A DNA stretch of 64,000 nt from Kluyvera sp036759925 (GCF_036759925.1 NZ_JAPKIB010000004.1:1-64000), one strand, 5' to 3'; shown: positions 1-8,932, numbered from the stretch's first letter. Numbers and translations are program-made. The notes: generated from the sequence alone by a model not told the origin.

Positions 1-109
1 TGTAGCGCGGTGGTCCCACCTGACCCCATGCCGAACTCAGAAGTGAAACGCCGTATCGCCGATGGTAGTGTGGGGTCTCCCCATGTGAGAGTAGGGAACT
101 GCCAGACAT
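1..109 (+). rRNA. rrf: 5S ribosomal RNA, 5' end cut by window edge
   Basis: The sequence matches enterobacterial 5S rRNA from about its twelfth base to the 3' end, including the internal CCGAACTCAGAAGTGAAACG segment and the closing CTGCCAGACAT that would pair with the missing 5' end. It differs from the E. coli sequence at a few positions, such as a T at 56 and a T at 86. It is followed by a strong terminator, so it is the last gene of an rrn operon. By gene order (next to yhdV-acrF) this corresponds to rrnD, which in E. coli ends with a second 5S copy; that this is the distal copy is an inference. Confidence 0.97.
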
Positions 110-120
110 CAATTAAAGTA

Positions 121-151
121 AAAAAGCCCATCCTGACGGATGGGCTTTTTT
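121..151 (+). terminator. rrn operon intrinsic terminator
   Basis: An eight-base stem (AGCCCATC ... GATGGGCT) with a short loop is followed by a run of six T and preceded by a run of A. It lies 12 bases after the end of the 5S rRNA, as expected for the end of an rRNA operon. Confidence 0.92.
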
Positions 152-409
152 ACGTCTGCGGAAAATGAAAGTGCGGTGAACATCCCGGGGTCGCTGCTGT
201 ACGTCCGGCCTACAATAAAAAGTATTCCTGCCTCATTGAAGTATCCCTTTCGAAATAAACACGGTATTGAAAATAAGACATTACTCGCTATCTCTTTATT
301 ATGATTGGTAATTTAGATTACTGGCTGGAATTAAAAGGTGGGGGCTGAGTTGGTTAGAAATAAAAGCTATGCCTATGCTATTTCGACGCTGCCAATAAGT
401 AAGGGAAAG
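152..409. other. Non-coding stretch between the rrn terminator and yhdV
   Basis: I see no supported gene here. Positions 184-213 look like a decayed copy of the REP-like repeat found elsewhere in the window (CCCGG..GTCGCTGC...CCGGCCTAC). In E. coli the yhdWXYZ amino acid transporter genes lie between yhdV and rrnD; none of that material is present. Confidence 0.6.
184..213. repeat. Degenerate REP-like unit
   Basis: The start CCCGGGGTCGCTGC and the end CCGGCCTAC match the repeat units near 33559, 44309 and 59130, with a disrupted centre. It is single and probably decayed. Confidence 0.45.
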
Positions 410-435
410 GGCCAGAAAGCGGGCGCCTTCTGGCC
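410..435 (-). terminator. Likely terminator of yhdV
   Basis: GGCCAGAA and TTCTGGCC form an eight-base stem around a ten-base loop, starting just after the yhdV stop codon. On the minus strand the stem is followed by CTTTCCCTT, which is a weak U tract, so termination may be partial. Confidence 0.5.
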
Positions 436-441
436 GTTGTG

Positions 442-663
442 TTATTTGGTCAGTGCAACGATACCCAATGTCAGACCTGCCAGAGCAGCTGCGCCACCGG
501 CGATAGCACCTGCGGTTTCCCAGTTGTCCTGAGTGGTACCTTTCATACAGGTGTTGGTGTGAACCAGACGGCCCTGATCGTCATAAACGGGTACACAAGG
601 TGAATCATGCGCACAGCCAGCGAGCAGCGTTGCCAGCAGTGTCACCAGAATAAATTTTTTCAT
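442..663 (-). CDS. yhdV: Small outer-membrane lipoprotein YhdV
   Basis: A 73-residue protein with a lipoprotein signal peptide: MKKF, a hydrophobic stretch, then the lipobox LLAGC with the lipidated cysteine at residue 17. The residue after the cysteine is Ala, not Asp, so sorting to the outer membrane is expected. A glycine/alanine-rich segment near residues 52-71 resembles a glycine-zipper membrane segment. The length equals E. coli YhdV, and its place downstream of acrF matches E. coli. Its function is not known. It has its own hairpin downstream and is separated from acrF by over 300 bases, so it is probably transcribed alone. Confidence 0.85.
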   Translation of the reverse strand: MKKFILVTLLATLLAGCAHDSPCVPVYDDQGRLVHTNTCMKGTTQDNWETAGAIAGGAAALAGLTLGIVALTK

Positions 664-981
664 GATGTTGCCTCTAAATAATCCGTTTCATTACGCCAGA
701 AATATGCCGTATTACGGAATGGCTTATTTTATCACCTGCGCTATAGCCTATAGATAGGGGGATTTATCTCAATTTATGTGGTTCGTAAATATCGTGGAGA
801 AGGGGGACTGAAAATGGCGAGATTATGTAGAAATGATGCAGAGGAAAATAACGAAATGATGAGCAGCGCAGCGTAACTGATGGCGTGGTGGTCTAACGCA
901 TTGAGCTTGCTGTACTAATCTTCATGACTAATCGGTAAAAAGAAAGGCGCCCATAGGCGCCTTTTATCATGAGTGATCGTG
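664..981. other. Non-coding stretch between acrF and yhdV
   Basis: This 318-base stretch holds the acrEF terminator (944-965) and should hold the yhdV promoter in the A+T-rich part near 690-780. I see no further gene or clear operator. Confidence 0.6.
944..965 (-). terminator. acrEF operon terminator
   Basis: AAGGCGCC and GGCGCCTT form a perfect eight-base stem around a four-base loop. Read on the minus strand it is followed by CTTTTT, giving a good intrinsic terminator 17 bases after the acrF stop. Confidence 0.85.
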
Positions 982-3900
982 CTACTCAGAGTGTTTGGTA
1001 AAGCGACGTCTGACCACTACAAAGAATACCGGCACGAAGAAGATTGCCAGTAGTGTGGCGGTCAGCATCCCGCCCATTACGCCGGTACCGACGGCGTTCT
1101 GGGCCCCGCTACCCGCACCGTGGCTGATAACCAGCGGCATGACGCCGAGGATAAAGGCTAGAGACGTCATCAGAATCGGACGCAGACGCATACGTGATGC
1201 CTCAAGCGTGGCTTCGATGATGCCTTTCCCCTCTTTATCCATCAGATCCTTAGCAAACTCGACGATCAGAATGGCGTTCTTCGCCGATAGGCCGATGGTG
1301 GTCAACAGACCCACCTGGAAGTAAACGTCATTATTCAGGCCGCGCAACGAGGCAGCCAGCAGCGCACCGACAACGCCCAGTGGAACAACCAGCATAACGG
1401 AGAATGGAATCGACCAGCTCTCATAAAGCGCTGCCAGACACAGGAAGACGACGATCAGAGAGATGGCATACAGTGCAGGAGCCTGATTGCCGGACAGACG
1501 TTCCTGATAGGACATTCCCGTCCAGTCAAAGCCGATGCCAGAAGGCAGCTTACTGGCCAGTTGTTCCATCAGCGTCATTGCCTCACCGGTACTCTTACCC
1601 GGTGCCGCTTCACCGAGGATCTCCATGGATGGCAGACCGTTATAGCGTTCCAGACGCGGAGAGCCATACACCCAGCGTGAAGTGACAAAGGCAGAGAATG
1701 GCACCATCTCACCGTTTGAGCTGCGCACGTACATGTTGTTGACGTCGCTTGGCAGCATGCGGAATTTCGCGTCTGCCTGAACGTAGACCTTCTTCACGCG
1801 ACCGTGGTCGATAAAGTCATTTACGTAGTAGCCGCCCAACGCCGCAGAAATAGTCTCGTTGATGTCAGACAGCGAAACGCCCAGCGCCTGCGCTTTTTCC
1901 TGATCGACATCGAGTTTGAACTGCGCGGTATCTTCGAGGCCGTTTGGACGCACACGAACCAGCTGATCCGGATGCTGCTGTACCATGCCAAGAAGCTGGT
2001 TACGCGCCTGAGTCAGTGCCGTATGGCCAAGGTTGCCCTGGTCAATCAGTTCAAAGTCGAACCCGGTCGCCGTACCCAGCTCGATAATCGCCGGCATGTT
2101 GAACGGGAAGACCATCGCATCTTTAATCTGACTGAAGGCCATAGTGGCACGCTTGATGACCGACTCTGCGCTGTTTTCATTGCCGCTACGTTCATCCCAC
2201 GGTTTCAGACTGACGAACGCCATACCGGAGTTCTGTCCCTGGCCGCTGAAGCTAAAACCGTTAACCGTAAAGACGCTCTCAACGTTCGCCTTTTCGTTAT
2301 TGAGGTAGTAGTGGGTCACCGTATCCAGCACCTTCTGGGTACGCTCCTGCGTCGCACCAGCCGGTAACTGTACCATGGTCAGGAACACGCCCTGGTCTTC
2401 ATCCGGCAGGAATGAAGTTGGCAGGCGCATAAACAGTACCGCCATCCCCACCACGATCAGCAGGTAGATAAGCAGGTAGCGTCCGGTAGCGCGCAGAATA
2501 CCGCTGACGCTATTGGTGTAGTGGTTAACGCTCTGATCAAATTTGTTGTTAAACCAGCCGAAGAATCCTTTCTTCTCATAGTGATCCGCAGAAGCGGGTC
2601 TCAGCAGCGTGGCGCACAGCGCTGGGGTGAGGATCAGGGCGACCAGTACCGACAGCGCCATGGCGGAAACGATGGTGATCGAGAACTGGCGATAGATAGC
2701 CCCGGTTGAGCCCCCGAAGAAGGCCATCGGTACGAATACCGCCGACAGCACCATCGCGATCCCAACCAGCGCACCCTGGATCTGCTCCATCGACTTCTCG
2801 GTGGCCTCGACGGGCGATAGCTTCTCCTCGACCATCACACGCTCGACGTTTTCCACCACCACGATGGCATCATCGACGAGCAGGCCTATCGCGAGCACCA
2901 TCCCGAACATGGTTAGGGTGTTTATCGAGTAGCCGAACATCGACAGTACGGCAAAGGTTCCGAGAAGCACCACCGGTACCGCAATCGTCGGGATCAGGGT
3001 CGCGCGAATGTTCTGCAGGAACAGATACATGACGAGGAAGACGAGAATAATCGCCTCAAACAGCGTCTTAATCACTTCATGAATTGAGATGGTGACGAAT
3101 GGCGTGGTGTCGTACGGATAGACCACCTTCATCCCCTGCGGGAAGAACGGCTGCAGCTCCGCGAGCTTGGCTTTGATCGCATTGGCGGTATCCAGCGCGT
3201 TCGCTCCGGTCGCCAGTTTGATCCCGAGACCTGATGCCGGCTTGCCGTTAATACGTGCAACCACGTTGTAGTTTTCACCGCCGAGCTCAATACGCGCGAC
3301 GTCGCTCAGATGCACTACCGAGCCATCGGCGTTCACGCGCAGGGTCACTTTACCGAACTCAACCGGGTCTTTCAGACGCGTTTGCGCAATAATAGAGGCG
3401 TTCAACTGCTGGCCTTTCACCGCTGGCGTACCGCCCAGCTGGCCTGCCGCAATCTGATCGTTCTGTACCTGCAGTTGGTTGATAACGTCCACCGGCGTCA
3501 GGCTGTATTTGTTCAGCAGGTTGCCGTCGAGCCAGATACGCATCGCATATTGCGCACCAAAGAGCTGCACGTCGCCCACACCGTTCAGGCGACTAATAGG
3601 GTCCTTAACGTTAGAAGCGATATAGTCAGAAATATCGTCCTGTACGGTCGTTGGGTTATCAGAGATAAACCCGGCCACCATCAGGAAGCTGCTGCTCGAC
3701 TTCTCGACGCTGATACCCTGCTGCTGTACTTCCTGCGGCAGTAGCGGCGTTGCCAGAGAGAGCTTGTTCTGCACCTGCACCTGGGCAATATCCGGATCGG
3801 TCCCTGACTTAAAGGTCAGGGTGATGGTCACGGAACCTGCCGAGTCACTGGTGGAGGACATGTACATCAGATTATCGATACCGTTCATGTTCTGTTCGAT

Positions 3901-4092
3901 AACCTGGGTGACGGTATCCTGTACGGTTTGCGCATCAGCGCCCGGATAGGTCGCTGAAATAGCCACCGCAGGCGGGGCAATCGTCGGGTACTGGGCGATA
4001 GGCAGCTGTAGTATCGCCAGGCCGCCAGCAATCATCATGATGATGGCCAGAACCCAGGCAAACACCGGTCGATGGATAAAAAACTTAGACAT
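982..4092 (-). CDS. acrF: RND multidrug efflux transporter, inner-membrane pump AcrF
   Basis: A 1036-residue RND pump that uses the proton gradient to export drugs and bile-salt-like compounds through a periplasmic adaptor and TolC. It has the family layout: a first membrane helix at about 10-28, a large periplasmic loop, helices 2-6 with the proton-relay pair in LLVDDA near 405-410, a second periplasmic loop and helices 7-12. The N-terminal half follows AcrF rather than AcrB closely (DPDIAQVQVQNKL, GFISDNPTT, LDGNLLNKYSL). The last 150 residues are somewhat more AcrB-like, as expected for close paralogues. It is 12 bases downstream of acrE and ends at a strong terminator. Confidence 0.95.
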   Translation of the reverse strand: MSKFFIHRPVFAWVLAIIMMIAGGLAILQLPIAQYPTIAPPAVAISATYPGADAQTVQDTVTQVIEQNMNGIDNLMYMSSTSDSAGSVTITLTFKSGTDPDIAQVQVQNKLSLATPLLPQEVQQQGISVEKSSSSFLMVAGFISDNPTTVQDDISDYIASNVKDPISRLNGVGDVQLFGAQYAMRIWLDGNLLNKYSLTPVDVINQLQVQNDQIAAGQLGGTPAVKGQQLNASIIAQTRLKDPVEFGKVTLRVNADGSVVHLSDVARIELGGENYNVVARINGKPASGLGIKLATGANALDTANAIKAKLAELQPFFPQGMKVVYPYDTTPFVTISIHEVIKTLFEAIILVFLVMYLFLQNIRATLIPTIAVPVVLLGTFAVLSMFGYSINTLTMFGMVLAIGLLVDDAIVVVENVERVMVEEKLSPVEATEKSMEQIQGALVGIAMVLSAVFVPMAFFGGSTGAIYRQFSITIVSAMALSVLVALILTPALCATLLRPASADHYEKKGFFGWFNNKFDQSVNHYTNSVSGILRATGRYLLIYLLIVVGMAVLFMRLPTSFLPDEDQGVFLTMVQLPAGATQERTQKVLDTVTHYYLNNEKANVESVFTVNGFSFSGQGQNSGMAFVSLKPWDERSGNENSAESVIKRATMAFSQIKDAMVFPFNMPAIIELGTATGFDFELIDQGNLGHTALTQARNQLLGMVQQHPDQLVRVRPNGLEDTAQFKLDVDQEKAQALGVSLSDINETISAALGGYYVNDFIDHGRVKKVYVQADAKFRMLPSDVNNMYVRSSNGEMVPFSAFVTSRWVYGSPRLERYNGLPSMEILGEAAPGKSTGEAMTLMEQLASKLPSGIGFDWTGMSYQERLSGNQAPALYAISLIVVFLCLAALYESWSIPFSVMLVVPLGVVGALLAASLRGLNNDVYFQVGLLTTIGLSAKNAILIVEFAKDLMDKEGKGIIEATLEASRMRLRPILMTSLAFILGVMPLVISHGAGSGAQNAVGTGVMGGMLTATLLAIFFVPVFFVVVRRRFTKHSE

Positions 4093-4104
4093 TTAATCGG
4101 TACC

Positions 4105-5244
4105 TTATTGCGCAGCCGGAGCCGCGGTATCCTCTTCAGCCTTCACGGTGGCGCCTGGACGGACTTTCTGCAGCCCGCTGACGATGACTTTGTCGCCAGC
4201 TTTCAGGCCGCTGGTAATCAGCCACTGGTCGCCAACGGCCTGGGCCGCAACCACGCTACGCGTTTCCACCTGGTTCTTATCGTTAACCAATAGCACCGTT
4301 GCATCACCACGCGGTGTACGGGTCACACCCTGCTGCGGAACCAGCATAGCGTTTGGATTTACGCCTTCATCAATGCGAGCGCGAACGAACATCCCCGGTA
4401 GCAGCGCGTGCTGTGGGTTCGGGAAAATCGCCCGTAGGGTGATGGAGCCGGTGCTCTCATCGACGGTGACGTCGGAGAACTGTAGGGAACCTTTCAGCGC
4501 GTAAGGTTGGCCGTTTTCCATGAGTAGCTGAACGCTTTTCGCGTCGCCGCCCTGCTGCAGACTTTCTTGCTTGAGGCGCATAAAGTCGCTGCTGGATTGG
4601 GTTACATCAACGTAGATAGGGTCAAGTTGCTGCACCGTGGCCAGGGCATCAGACTGGCCGTTGGTTACCAGAGCGCCTTCGGTGACGCTGGATTTACCGA
4701 TACGACCGGTAATCGGTGAGGTGACTTTGGTGTAGGCCAGATTAATGCGGGCGCTCTCTACGGCTGCTTTTGCTGCCATGACATCGGCATCGGCCTGACG
4801 TGCGGTAGCGACCGCCTGGTCATAGTCCTGCTGACTGATGTACTGGGTGCCCAACAGAGGGACATAGCGCTTCACCGTCAGGTGAGCGATAACCGCGGCG
4901 GCTTCCGCTTTGGTCTGGTCGCCCTTGGCGCTGTCATAGGCTGCCTGGTAGGTTGCCGGGTCAATTTGATAAAGAGATTGTCCAGCTTCTACGTCGCTAC
5001 CTTCGACAAAGTTGCGTTTGAGAATAATGCCGCTGACCTGCGGGCGAACTTCAGCAACGCGAAACGCGGAGGTCCGACCCGGTAATTCTGTGGTGATGGA
5101 CAATGGCGCGTTGTTCACGGTGTGAACGGTAACCTGAGGCATTGGCGCATGCGCTTGTTGGCTTCCAGAATTATCGCAGCCGCTAAGTAATGCCGCAGAG
5201 ATAATTAAGCTGGATAAAAGTGTAACCCTGGCGTGACTCGTCAT
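4105..5244 (-). CDS. acrE: RND efflux periplasmic adaptor AcrE (lipoprotein)
   Basis: A 379-residue membrane fusion protein that links AcrF to TolC across the periplasm. The N-terminus is a lipoprotein signal ending in LLSGC, with the cysteine at about 23. The biotinyl-lipoyl-like domain, an alpha-helical hairpin (about 100-170) and the beta-barrel domain with TLRAIFPNPQ and LLPGMFVRARI are all in family order. It is slightly shorter than E. coli AcrE because of a small gap after the RLKQESLQQGG segment. It is the first gene of acrEF and is transcribed away from the repressor gene acrS. Confidence 0.95.
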   Translation of the reverse strand: MTSHARVTLLSSLIISAALLSGCDNSGSQQAHAPMPQVTVHTVNNAPLSITTELPGRTSAFRVAEVRPQVSGIILKRNFVEGSDVEAGQSLYQIDPATYQAAYDSAKGDQTKAEAAAVIAHLTVKRYVPLLGTQYISQQDYDQAVATARQADADVMAAKAAVESARINLAYTKVTSPITGRIGKSSVTEGALVTNGQSDALATVQQLDPIYVDVTQSSSDFMRLKQESLQQGGDAKSVQLLMENGQPYALKGSLQFSDVTVDESTGSITLRAIFPNPQHALLPGMFVRARIDEGVNPNAMLVPQQGVTRTPRGDATVLLVNDKNQVETRSVVAAQAVGDQWLITSGLKAGDKVIVSGLQKVRPGATVKAEEDTAAPAAQ

Positions 5245-5605
5245 TGCTGTTCCTTATAGATTGATAGCCAGGTTTGACTAAAAATCTGTGAAAGAAAGGG
5301 TGAATAAAAAAAGCAGTTCGTTATCCTACAAATAAACATCGGTGGATGTAAGAGATAGTTATTTTTGGACAATCATCAAAGGCACGGAAACGCAAAAAAA
5401 GCAGGATTGGAGAATTTACTCAGAGGTGGAAAGAAAAAATATATTCACAATATGAATGTTAATTAATTTAAATATACATTTAATGGATTTATTGATTTTC
5501 AGCACTTATCAAACTTTTTGGTAAATATTAAGGCTAGTCTCAATGGTAAATTGAATTAAATTGATTTTCCATCCACCGCAAATTCTGCGGTAAGCGACAC
5601 AGGCT
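5245..5605. promoter_or_regulatory. acrEF-acrS divergent control region
   Basis: A 361-base A+T-rich region between the divergent acrE and acrS genes must hold both promoters. ATTCA and TGAAT at 5443-5457 form an inverted repeat around CAATA, and ACATTTAATGG lies nearby. Such T/A-rich palindromes resemble TetR-family operators of the AcrR type, so this is a candidate AcrS site. The region is markedly more A+T-rich than its neighbours, which in E. coli is a feature of H-NS-silenced acrEF. Operator identity is inferred. Confidence 0.5.
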
Positions 5606-6259
5606 ATGGCCAGAAAAACGAAAGAAGAGGCGCTCAAGACGCGCCAGTTGCTGCTTGACTCGGCAATTGAGCAGTTTGCGCAGCGGGGAGTGAGTAACAC
5701 TACGCTGACCGACATTGCTGATGCCGCAGGGATAACACGCGGCGCGGTTTATTGGCATTTTGCCAGTAAAAGCGAATTATTTAATGCGATGTGGGAAGAA
5801 CAGCTTCCGCTGCGTGATTTAATTCATCATAAATTGATACAAACAAATAGCGCCAATCCGTTATTAAACTTAAGAAATAAATTTGTCGTCGGTTTGCAAT
5901 ATATTGCTGAAACGCCACGTCAGCGTGCCTTGATGCAGATTTTGTATCATAAGTGTGAATTTGGCAGCGATATGATACCGGAGCATGAAATCCGAGGGAA
6001 GATAGGTTTTAGCTACGATGCCATAAGAAATATATTGCAGTCCTGCGTACGTAACAGAATATTACCCGTTGATACAAATATTGAGATTGTATTGATCGTA
6101 TTACATAGCGCATTTAGCGGTATTATCAAAAACTGGCTAATGAGCCCTCAGCCGTTCGATCTCTACCAGCAGGCTCCGCTACTGGTCGACAATATTATGG
6201 CAACCATCTGCGCCCAAAGTCTGTGGGCTACCCGGCCTGCGCTGGTCGTTAATCAGTAA
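5606..6259 (+). CDS. acrS: TetR-family transcriptional repressor AcrS
   Basis: A 217-residue TetR/AcrR regulator. Residues about 10-57 form the DNA-binding helix-turn-helix with the signature GAVYWHFASKSELF. The C-terminal helical domain would bind ligand. It begins with the family-typical MARKTKEEALKTR. In E. coli AcrS represses acrAB and adjoins acrEF; the divergent position here supports the same role. The distal half is A+T-rich compared with flanking genes. A hairpin at 6271-6290 follows the stop without a U tract. Confidence 0.93.
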   Translation: MARKTKEEALKTRQLLLDSAIEQFAQRGVSNTTLTDIADAAGITRGAVYWHFASKSELFNAMWEEQLPLRDLIHHKLIQTNSANPLLNLRNKFVVGLQYIAETPRQRALMQILYHKCEFGSDMIPEHEIRGKIGFSYDAIRNILQSCVRNRILPVDTNIEIVLIVLHSAFSGIIKNWLMSPQPFDLYQQAPLLVDNIMATICAQSLWATRPALVVNQ

Positions 6260-6380
6260 CCGCCCGTCCTTTCAGGCAGGGAAGCCTGAAGATAATTCAT
6301 CTGGCTCTGCTTCCGCTGTCCTCTGCTTTCAGCTTCTGTCATCTTATTCTTCTACTCATCATCCCCGTAACGAGTTGTTT

Positions 6381-7214
6381 ATGAACGTGATTTCCCGTCA
6401 GATTGGCGACTTTCTGGTGACGCCGCTCAGCGACGATAATATGGCAGCGAGTCTTGAACTCCTGTCCGGTATTAGCACGACAGAAGCCGGGGAGATCCAG
6501 CGCCAGGCAGGGATTACCGACCCTGGAAATCTGCATATCTACGGTTATCTTATCCGCGGGCGCGGCCGAATGATTCTGGTGGATTCTGGAACGGGTGGGG
6601 TCAATAACGTGGGTGGGCAGCTGAAAGCTAATTTACAGGGTGCAGGTGTCCAGCCTGAAGCGGTGGATACGGTGTTGCTGACCCATGCCCATCCTGACCA
6701 TCTGGGGGGCTTGCTGGACGAGGAGGGCCTGATGGTTTATCCCAACGCCGAACTCTATCTACATCCGCTTGAGAAGGCATTCTGGCTGGACGATGCGCGA
6801 TTTGCGCAGGCCAATGAACGTCAGCAGCGTAACTTTACTCGTGCGCGTCAAACGCTCGCGGCCTACGGCGAGCGTGTGCACTTGTTGAGTGATGCGCCGA
6901 TTATCGAGGGAATTCATCCTGTCCCTTTGCCTGGACACACGCCGGGGCATACGGGCTTCAGAATGGATACTCCGGAGGCCAGCCTGATTATCTGGGGCGA
7001 TATTGTCCATTTCCCCTATATTCAGACCGCGCATCCTGAGGTGAGTATCGCTTTCGATATTGATGGCGAACAGGCGGAAGCATCGCGTAAACGTATTCTG
7101 GCGCAGGCTGCTGCGGAAAAGTGGCTGGTGGCGGGGATGCACTTTGGTGGGTCAGGCTTTGCGCGGGTGATACCAGAGGCTCAGGGCTACCGCATCGTCT
7201 ACGCTGAGGCGTAA
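6381..7214 (+). CDS. Metallo-beta-lactamase-fold hydrolase, lactonase-like
   Basis: A 277-residue MBL-fold enzyme. The zinc motif HxHxDH is THAHPDHLGG (His102, His104, Asp106, His107). Further likely metal ligands are the His in PLPGHTPGHT, the Asp in IIWGDIVHF and the His in AGMHFGG. The insertion after the strand VDSGTGG and the overall length fit the group that includes N-acyl homoserine lactonases and related hydrolases, but the substrate cannot be told. I take the ATG at 6381; a TTG two codons earlier is also open. It lies between acrS and fis, where E. coli has no such gene. It converges on fis across a shared hairpin. Confidence 0.8.
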   Translation: MNVISRQIGDFLVTPLSDDNMAASLELLSGISTTEAGEIQRQAGITDPGNLHIYGYLIRGRGRMILVDSGTGGVNNVGGQLKANLQGAGVQPEAVDTVLLTHAHPDHLGGLLDEEGLMVYPNAELYLHPLEKAFWLDDARFAQANERQQRNFTRARQTLAAYGERVHLLSDAPIIEGIHPVPLPGHTPGHTGFRMDTPEASLIIWGDIVHFPYIQTAHPEVSIAFDIDGEQAEASRKRILAQAAAEKWLVAGMHFGGSGFARVIPEAQGYRIVYAEA

Positions 7215-7223
7215 AACAGGCAA

Positions 7224-7258
7224 TAAAAAAGGCGCTTCCCCATGCCGAGTAGCGCCTT
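7224..7258 (-). terminator. dusB-fis operon terminator
   Basis: AAGGCGCT and AGCGCCTT form an eight-base stem; on the minus strand it is followed by six T. It lies 28 bases after the fis stop. The same hairpin could weakly terminate the converging hydrolase gene. Confidence 0.85.
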
Positions 7259-7285
7259 CAAAATCAAGCAATTAACTGATTAGTA

Positions 7286-7582
7286 TCAGTTCATGCCGTA
7301 TTTTTTCAGTTTCTTACGCAGAGTACCGCGGTTGATGCCCATCATCAGGGCTGCGCGGGTCTGGTTACCACGGGTGTATTGCATCACCATGTCCAACAGG
7401 GGCTGTTCTACTTCAGCCAGTACCAGCTCATACAGGTCATTAACGTCCTGACCATTCAATTGAGCAAAATAGTTCTTCAGTGCCTGTTTAACCGAGTCAC
7501 GCAGGGGTTTTTGGGTTACCTGATCCTGAGAGTTAACGGTAGAAACGGTCAGTACGTCAGAATTTACGCGTTGTTCGAACAT
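7286..7582 (-). CDS. fis: DNA-binding nucleoid protein Fis
   Basis: A 98-residue protein, the usual Fis length, with [17 protein letters not shown] at the start and the C-terminal helix-turn-helix [20 protein letters not shown]. Fis bends DNA, activates rRNA and tRNA promoters, aids site-specific recombination and shapes the nucleoid. It is the second gene of the dusB-fis operon, 23 bases after dusB, and in this family its level peaks early in growth through the promoter upstream of dusB. Confidence 0.99.
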
Positions 7583-7605
7583 AGTTCTGTCAGCTCTTTA
7601 TTTCA

Positions 7606-8571
7606 TTACGCAAGATTTTCGAAGTATGCCTCCAACGCCTCCAGCTGTACGCTGGCATCCTCTATGGCGTTGAATGTGCGCCGAAACTGGTCATTTGGAG
7701 CGTGTTCCTGGAGATACCAGGATACGTGTTTACGCGCAATTCGGTACCCTTTTGCCTGACCATAAAAGTCATGCAGTTCCCGAACATGCGCACAAAGCAA
7801 GCGCTTAACCTCTGCCAGTGGCAGTGGGGCAAGCAGCTCCCCAGTGTCCAGATAATGCTGGATTTCCCGAAAGATCCAGGGTCTTCCCTGAGCGGCACGG
7901 CCTATCATCAGGGCATCAGCCCCCGTATAGTCGAGTACAGCTCTGGCTTTAAGCGGGTCAGTAATGTCACCATTCGCGATAACCGGAATGGAAACTTTCT
8001 GCTTAACTGCCCGAATGCTGTCATATTCAGCTTCACCATTGAACAAACAGGCGCGTGTGCGTCCATGAATGGTCAGGGCCTGAATGCCACAGTCTTCGGC
8101 CAGTTGGGCAATCTCTATACAGTTACGGTGTTCCGGAGCCCAGCCAGTGCGAATCTTGAGTGTGACAGGAACGTCCACCGCCTTTACAACCGCGTTCAGG
8201 ATAGCCTTCACCTGATCCGGGTATTGCAGTAGGGCTGAGCCTGCGAGCTTGCGATTCACCTTTTTTGCCGGACAGCCCATATTGATATCAATAATCTGGG
8301 CACCGCTTTCCACATTAATGCGGGCGGCTCCGGCCATCTCTTCAGGATCGCTACCGGCGATTTGCACGGTTCGAATTCCTGGTTCATCAACGTGCACCAT
8401 ACGTAAGCGAGATTTATCGCTCTCCCAGACCTGCGGGTTAGAGGACATCATCTCGGATACGGTTAATCCGGCTCCCATCTCGTAACACAACGTCCGGAAT
8501 GGTCTGTCAGTAATGCCAGCCATTGGCGCTGCGATCAGTCGATTTCTGAGCTGGTGTTGTCCGATACGCAT
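7606..8571 (-). CDS. dusB: tRNA-dihydrouridine synthase B
   Basis: A 321-residue FMN-dependent enzyme that reduces uridine to dihydrouridine at position 17 of tRNA in E. coli. The TIM-barrel start LIAAPMAGITDRPFR, the catalytic-cysteine segment DINMGCPAKKV and the FMN-binding segments HGRTRACLF and IANGDI are all present. It is the same length as E. coli DusB and nearly identical. It heads the operon with fis. Confidence 0.98.
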   Translation of the reverse strand: MRIGQHQLRNRLIAAPMAGITDRPFRTLCYEMGAGLTVSEMMSSNPQVWESDKSRLRMVHVDEPGIRTVQIAGSDPEEMAGAARINVESGAQIIDINMGCPAKKVNRKLAGSALLQYPDQVKAILNAVVKAVDVPVTLKIRTGWAPEHRNCIEIAQLAEDCGIQALTIHGRTRACLFNGEAEYDSIRAVKQKVSIPVIANGDITDPLKARAVLDYTGADALMIGRAAQGRPWIFREIQHYLDTGELLAPLPLAEVKRLLCAHVRELHDFYGQAKGYRIARKHVSWYLQEHAPNDQFRRTFNAIEDASVQLEALEAYFENLA

Positions 8572-8602
8572 GAGTTAAGAAATGACCATACTGTGACTGC
8601 AA

Positions 8603-8640
8603 GGCGGCGTATATTACGCATTTTTTGCACGAGATGAAAG
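8603..8640 (-). promoter_or_regulatory. dusB-fis promoter
   Basis: On the minus strand a -35 TTCATC and a -10 TAATAT are separated by 17 bases, followed by a G+C-rich discriminator CGCCGCC. This matches the well-studied E. coli fis promoter, whose G+C-rich discriminator makes it sensitive to ppGpp/DksA and to supercoiling. The assignment is from pattern and gene context. Confidence 0.75.
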
Positions 8641-8902
8641 GCCAAACTTTGAGCAATCAGATGTTGTAGATCAATGAATCTCAGCCTTGAGAACGAATCA
8701 AAGATAAATATTTATATTAATCATGCTATTAAGTCTAAGTGGGTGATTTGTGCTCATTGAGAAAATCATAAAACTTCTCGTGATTTCTTACGTAATGGCG
8801 GTGAGATGATGACTAACTCGATGATTTAGTGAACAAAAATGAAGGAAGAAATGCGATCTTGCTCGCATTTATGGCGGGAAATGGAGAGCGGGTAGGGAGA
8901 AA

Positions 8903-8922
8903 ATGCGGCCTACAGGCCGCAT
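8903..8922 (-). terminator. Hairpin after prmA
   Basis: ATGCGGCC and GGCCGCAT form an eight-base stem with a four-base loop, 11 bases after prmA. On the minus strand only TTTTC follows, so termination is probably partial or Rho-aided. Confidence 0.55.
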
Positions 8923-8932
8923 TGTGAGAGGA

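Larger units (their letters stand above)
8572..8932. other. Non-coding region upstream of dusB-fis
   Basis: A 361-base stretch with the dusB-fis promoter at its dusB end (8603-8640), an A+T-rich upstream part (8690-8830) that in E. coli holds Fis and IHF sites, and the prmA hairpin at 8903-8922. I see no gene. Confidence 0.7.

Noticed and set aside
338..532. A 64-codon plus-strand frame overlapping the end of yhdV
   Set aside because: Its second half is antisense to the yhdV coding sequence and it reads through the yhdV terminator hairpin. There is no support for a protein.
982..4092. Possibility that the RND pump is AcrB rather than AcrF
   Set aside because: The C-terminal part resembles AcrB, but the N-terminal half, the adaptor lipoprotein, the divergent TetR gene and the neighbours yhdV and fis all match the acrEF locus. 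acrAB has a different context.
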